From contig JAQGBZ010000634.1 of the NCBI GenBank assembly GCA_034687125.1, positions 1 through 24,216 on the forward strand: 24,216 nt of DNA. The letters are read 5' to 3'. Position numbers and translations under genes: made by a program. Shown here piece by piece: positions 19,914-24,216 of this stretch. This DNA is from Neelides folsomi (taxonomy: Eukaryota; Arthropoda; Collembola; Neelipleona; Neelidae). Numbering within the stretch: the stretch's first letter is position 1; every line of letters starts with the position of its first letter. Below the pieces are notes generated by a model. That model did not search any database. It saw only the letters and a list, made by a program, of their open reading frames with translations, and had not been told where the DNA came from.

Positions 19914-21212
19914 TTATATTACTGACTGAGAGGGAAATTTCAAATGGATCAAATATTGATTCTCGAACACGATTTCGAATTTTTGGGTCTCCGATGTGGA
20001 AAGGTTATTTTGGGCTTAAGACTCTTATCGTCGACTCTGAAATTGACTTTCTCCACACATTGAGGAGCAGAGAGAAGAATATGGATCCAATTTAAACTCC
20101 CCTTGAATCTAATATCTCGAGGATGTGGTTAACCGGCTCGTAAGTATTTCAGAGTCACTCCACGGTTCGCAAAGAATATTTGGACTCCCGATTCAATTTC
20201 TTCCTTTGAGGGAATACGAATATATGGACCAAAAGAGGCTGTGTGGGGAAGGACGTGATTCAAACCGACCTTTCCGAACCACCCAAATAAACTCTCATGC
20301 ACCGCACTTTTAATGCACTGTGATGGGGAGCGACCTTAACTAGCCAAATCACATCTAAACTCCGCTTCGTCATTATTCTAATTAAGTGTCATATATAGGG
20401 CCACTCCTCGAGTTCGACAAAACTTGGGAGAACTTTAATGGGAAGAGAGATAAAATCAATGGATGTGACTTTCAAATGCTTACACGCAAACTCTCATCAC
20501 ATAATCGTTACAAGTTTTAAAGAATGAAGATGAAGTACACGTAAAGTTGGTTTGTAACCTGAGTGGATTCTCTCTGAAATTTAACTAATGATAATCTCTC
20601 CCCTTTCTCGTATCGTCTCTTCATTAAAAATTCCTTAGCAAATCTCTCCGGCATTTAATTACCAAGTGAAGGATGCAAACAGAACTTTCATAATGACGAG
20701 ATTTGAGCAGACAAATGATCGCAATTAAGCAGAAAGCATTTGCTCTCTATATTTTCCTCTTTATTTAAAACTATTAATCGTGCTTTCATATTCGCATAAT
20801 GGACACTCATTTGAAAATTTTGTTTTGTGAAGCTCGAATGAACTTGAATTTCAGTCATTATTAATTTTAAAATTTTTACCTTACATTTGTGATATACCAT
20901 TTGTATAGTATGTAATAAGTACAGTATGTACATAAAGTACATAGTATATACTATGAGTGCATAATATAATCGACTATTTTAAAAGCATGAGTAAATATGT
21001 ACATATGATAGTATAGTATAGCATAAGCTTGTATAGCACATTTAAATTAAAATGTTCAATATAAAACTTTCAATCAAAATGTTTATTATATTAATGTTAA
21101 ACAAATTGTATTTTTCAAGTTATACAAGAGTAAACAACAAATTCTTTCGTTTTAATCAAAGTAAAATGTGTATTTGATAAATAAATAGAGCAGAAAATTG
21201 TCTCTTTTTAAG
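19914..21212. other. Stretch without a confirmed gene
   Basis: A GC-richer segment at about 20000-20340 contains a + frame (20125-20313, with RLCGEGRDSNRPFRTTQ) crossed by a GTAAGTATTTCAG donor/acceptor-like string at about 20139; no consistent exon results. From 20640 onward it is AT-rich with TACATA-type motifs (20890-21020). Likely intron of the long + strand gene. Confidence 0.4.
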
Positions 21213-21338
21213 GCTTTGGTACGTTTCGCTACGTATTTCGGTAAAAGTTCTTTTGAAAAGATCCAATCCCATCCTTCATTGTTTGCTTGGCGAGATGAGT
21301 TAATGACTCTTCGTGAAGGATATGTGAGTTGGAAGTAA
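21213..21338 (+). CDS. Candidate exon or 3' terminal ORF, unrecognised
   Basis: The acceptor aaaattgtctctttttaAG/GCTTTG opens a + frame ALVRFATYFGKSSFEKIQSH, then PSLFAWRDELMTLREGY. It meets a strong donor GGATAT/GTGAGT at 21324 (111 nt, phase 0 on both sides) or continues VSWK to TAA at 21336-21338. Phase 0/0 does not fit between exons 17719 and 22951, so it would belong to another transcript. The - strand is open across the same DNA (EGWDWIFSKELLPKYVAKRT), so strand is unsettled. Confidence 0.28.
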   Translation, partial: ALVRFATYFGKSSFEKIQSHPSLFAWRDELMTLREGYVSWK

Positions 21339-22950
21339 AACAAAGGCGGATCCGGAAGATGAAAGGATACAATCGTGCTTGGGAAATAGACTAAAGGTGT
21401 TTGAATATCGAAACAAAATAGTAAATATTGTAGAGGTATTCTACATTAAATACCTATCAGTATATTATATGTATATGTATGGGATATGCTACAGTATAAA
21501 TGGTGATAAATATCACTATCGACTATATTTATATAGCTTCTATAGACTCAAAATCAGTATGTTATACATAATTTGTTATCTTATAAATATTCGTACTTCA
21601 ACCGTTTATACATTTAAAATAAAATATTGCCATAATATATTTTACAAGCTCGTAACTCAATTTGTTCATTGTGGCGTGTGAAGTGATTTAATCTTTGTAA
21701 TAAATTAGAATATATTTGTTTTGATCTATTCACATAATATCTAATTATTATATCAGAAATCAGTAAGTTGTTGTTCCTCATTCATGTAGTAAATATACTT
21801 TTGTTCATAATACACATCAATGGAGTCAACAATTAGTTTATCAAGAGTTTGGCTATTAACTTGTCTTAAACCGCTTCACACTCTGTTGATAAACTCAATA
21901 GGAAAAGTCTCATCAGAGAGGGTGGTTAATTTTGATATACTACAGTTAATAAAGCTTTTCAAATTGACTCACTCACGCGAGGGGAAAAAAGAAGAAAAAG
22001 ACGTTTTCTCAATATACTTTCCCAACATTTCTTTCACTTTTGGTAAACAACATGAAGGCCTTTTCAACTTCAATTTCAAACATTTTCTCTTGAGGCCACT
22101 CAGCCATCCCCAACATTTTGATCTTATTCAATCTCAATTAAACTTTTAGCTTGGAAATATGCTCAGTCAGTATACTTCAATATAGCCAGTCCATAGTCTG
22201 CTTAACTATGCCCGTATAAATCAAAAAATAGTATACCTACATACTGCTAAAACTTACTAAATACCATCTAACTTAAATAAAAACATTACATGTGATAATG
22301 GATATATTTATGGCTAATAAAATATTTTTTAAATAATTAATAATTTTAGTGATTTTTTAACAAATAATATTAATAGCGCATCGATCTGTAGTATTTAGAT
22401 TCACAACATAAACATTCATATTTACAAGTAATTTTATTTTTGAATTCGTTAAAATAAATAATATACTATACCTAAATACGTAATAATTATAATTATAATA
22501 ATAATGTAAGTATGTATGGTATGTATAATATGTGTATTTACTAATATTCAAATTATTAGAATATTTCTACATAATTTGAAAACTTTTATTAATTTATTCC
22601 TCTAATTGGTTCAGCTCATATTCCTGAAAAGGAAAGAGAAAGCTAGCGAATAAAACTCTTTTTTAAATAACTGCCTCATCGTTAATTAAAGGAACCAAAA
22701 AATAATTTTATAAGTTTTGAAGGCCATAAAGTAAAACTTTGATACTACATAAATACTATTTTAAAACTATCTAAAATTTGAAATAGTAAAATGTCTGGAA
22801 TATTGAATAAATGAAAAAAGTTATGCAGAATCTAATTACTTTTTTGAGAGATCAGAGATTAATGACTACATAATACCATACTTAATTAACTTTTCCTCCA
22901 TATAAGTAATATATTGGTCAATCACTACAAGTAAAATTGTTCATTTTTAG
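21339..22950. other. AT-rich stretch, probable intron
   Basis: The + frames at 21379-21681 and 21820-22149 are Tyr/Ile/Phe/Leu-rich products of AT-rich DNA with no splice support. Low-complexity ATTATAATAATAATG occurs near 22485-22505. No repeat or RNA gene was recognised. Confidence 0.5.
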
Positions 22951-23038
22951 GGAACAAGAGCAAGAAGAAATTTTGAAGGCCAGACTCGGTCGACGTGACT
23001 CTGCTGCTCAAATCACGACCATTTCTCCACCAACTGAG
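22951..23038 (+). CDS. Exon of long-intron gene: coiled, charged segment with RRDS
   Basis: Acceptor gttcatttttAG/GGAACA and donor CAACTGAG/GTGAAA bound 88 nt. One base completes the Arg codon left by the upstream exon, then 29 codons read EQEQEEILKARLGRRDSAAQ and ITTISPPTE, ending in phase 0. The first dozen residues are Glu/Gln/Leu-rich and likely helical; RRDSA fits the basophilic kinase (PKA-type R-R-x-S-hydrophobic) consensus; the end is Ser/Thr/Pro-rich and disordered. GC content rises sharply here and falls in the flanking introns. The family was not recognised. Confidence 0.6.
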
Positions 23039-23160
23039 GTGAAATCTCCGTTAATTGTCCATACCCTTTTTCATTCTCACTCCAATGACTGAATATCAGC
23101 AGCAATTTAAATTTATTTGTCAAAAAGTGTTAACTAAATGTACTTCCGAATTGGCTATAG

Positions 23161-23309
23161 GTTCGGGAGACTTCTCCGCCGACGACTCGTCGTCGAAGGA
23201 GCTCCTTGGCTCAATTGACAGATATCCTTCGAGAATGGGGGAGCGGAGGGGGACTTAGAAAACAAGATAAATCTCTTTCAAGAAGGGAAACACTCGCTGA
23301 CCTCGCCAG
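23161..23309 (+). CDS. Exon of long-intron gene: two further RRxS/T motifs
   Basis: Acceptor cgaattggctatAG/GTTCGG is phase 0 and continues the exon at 22951 across a 122-nt intron. The 49 codons read VRETSPPTTRRRRSSLAQLT, DILREWGSGGG and LRKQDKSLSRRETLADLA. RRSSL and RRETL are basophilic kinase-type sites, and LAQLTDILREW looks like a short amphipathic helix. The exon leaves at CTCGCCAG/GTTCAA with two bases of an Arg codon. The donor is weak at +3 to +5; without it the frame runs ARFKILKFGA to TAA at 23335-23337, a possible C-terminus. It resembles disordered linkers of large scaffold or signalling proteins, but I cannot name one. Confidence 0.6.
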
Positions 23310-23337
23310 GTTCAAAATATTAAAATTCGGAGCTTAA

Positions 23338-24130
23338 TTGTGCACGTTGCATGTCAGTCTTAGTTATTGTTACTTAATTACTTACAACCAATTAAAATTT
23401 AAACATTAAACATTAAACGTTGAACATGACATTGAATGGTTATAAATTTTGTCCTGTATGGTGGACAATTAAATTCCCATGTTTATTTTGACCTTTACTC
23501 GACAAATACACCATATGTTATTATGTTATGTAGCACATAGGTACCTAACACACGTAAAGATTGGTATAGTTTTACAACTCACAATTTTGTATTACGATTT
23601 TGTTCGATCTATAAATCATCACTTTCAGATTTGTTTTGGCATACTCTGATTTTGTTCTTGCAAAGTTTCCTATTTAAACTTTGTTAAAGATCCGTGAGAA
23701 TATATGGAGGTGAAAAAAACGTAATTAAGCCAGTCAACATGTAACAAATTGGTTTGACCGGAACACTGAAATGATTTACTCAGCTTAATTTAGCTCTTAT
23801 CTTGACATTTTGACACATTGGGCAAAGAACTATTTAATGTCAATTAAAAGGCAAATACAGGTAGTCATAAATTTGAATTGTATCGCAAAGTCGCAATACA
23901 TAAAAACATAGAGATTAATTGATATTCATGTCGTGATATTCAAAACATATTTTCATCGTCATACATTTCAACTTGAATGTAAGCATTTTGTATGTCATTG
24001 TAGTTTCTATTTTTACTTTCTTTACCATTTCTATTGAATTACAGATACTACGTATAAAAATGTATATAAAAATTCAAAAAGGTGAAATGCGAAATTGATA
24101 TGACCTTTTTTGACTTCATATTTATGTTCT
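23338..24130. other. Noncoding stretch
   Basis: No supported exon. AT-rich, with a short imperfect repeat AAACATTAAACATTAAACGTTGAACAT split over 23400-23427. A good acceptor-like string (atcatcactttcAG, about 23628) leads into a frame that stops after 16 codons. Confidence 0.5.
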
Positions 24131-24216
24131 ATGTACAGGGAGGGCCATAAGTATCTTTCTTTTTTTAATGGGCAACCATTTTAATGTGATTAAAGATAAA
24201 AATCTTTAAACATCGG
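24131..24216. mobile_element. Left terminus of a mariner-like element, cut by window edge
   Basis: ATGTACAGGG then AGGGCCATAAGTATCTTTCT aligns with the left end of the element at 15143: both share ATGTACAGGG, a following G-x-C-x-x-A-A-G-T, a T-rich run and CAACCA at a similar distance. The rest lies outside the window, so size and coding capacity are unknown. Confidence 0.45.

Noticed and set aside
21379..21681. 100-codon Tyr/Ile-rich ORF
   Set aside because: Low-complexity AT-rich translation with no splice context.
8333..23309. Naming the long-intron gene as a RIM-type active-zone protein
   Set aside because: The charged linker with RRxS sites is suggestive, but none of the zinc-finger, PDZ or C2 domains is in the window, so no name is justified.

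Overview
This is a strongly AT-rich eukaryotic window with spliceosomal introns (GT...AG), short exons, long introns and several transposon relics. Nothing bacterial is visible: no operons, no ribosome binding sites, no dense long ORFs. The style fits an arthropod nuclear genome, and a crustacean (copepod-like) or springtail-like source is my best guess. No ribosomal or mitochondrial marker settles it.

Layout. (1) 264-449: a fold-back element with about 30-bp inverted arms. (2) 806-1888, + strand: a complete four-exon gene that can be assembled without a frame break. It encodes a 229-residue four-pass membrane protein with a Pro/Tyr/Gln-rich cytosolic tail, LAPTM/DUF4728-like in overall form. 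(3) 4318-5124, - strand: two candidate exons of an unrecognised gene, each ending in a GTGAG donor. (4) 6008-6190: a 44-bp degenerate tandem repeat carrying a palindromic core. (5) about 6401-6861: a frameshifted N-terminal relic of a piggyBac-type transposase. (6) 8333-23309 (or 23337), + strand: a probable long-intron gene of at least four phase-compatible exons. The last two encode a disordered segment with three R-R-x-[S/T] motifs, and a symmetric 99-nt exon in the middle could be a cassette or an alternative start. (7) about 10905-11293: a 12-unit, 32-bp pyrimidine-rich minisatellite next to an interspersed-repeat-like sequence. (8) 15143-15230: a short non-autonomous mariner-like element, with a related terminus at 24131 running off the right edge.

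The rest is AT-rich intronic or intergenic sequence. It is punctuated by GC-richer islands of about 100-300 bp, some of which hold short open frames or good splice-site pairs (9421-9809, 13581-13703, 14432-14584, 19629-19913, 21213-21338). I list these as candidates only; most could be conserved noncoding sequence.

No tRNA, rRNA or CRISPR array was seen. No previously undescribed multi-gene system can be claimed. The observations most worth following are the exon chain with serial phosphorylation-type motifs, the palindromic 44-bp repeat, and the uncharacterised fold-back element.
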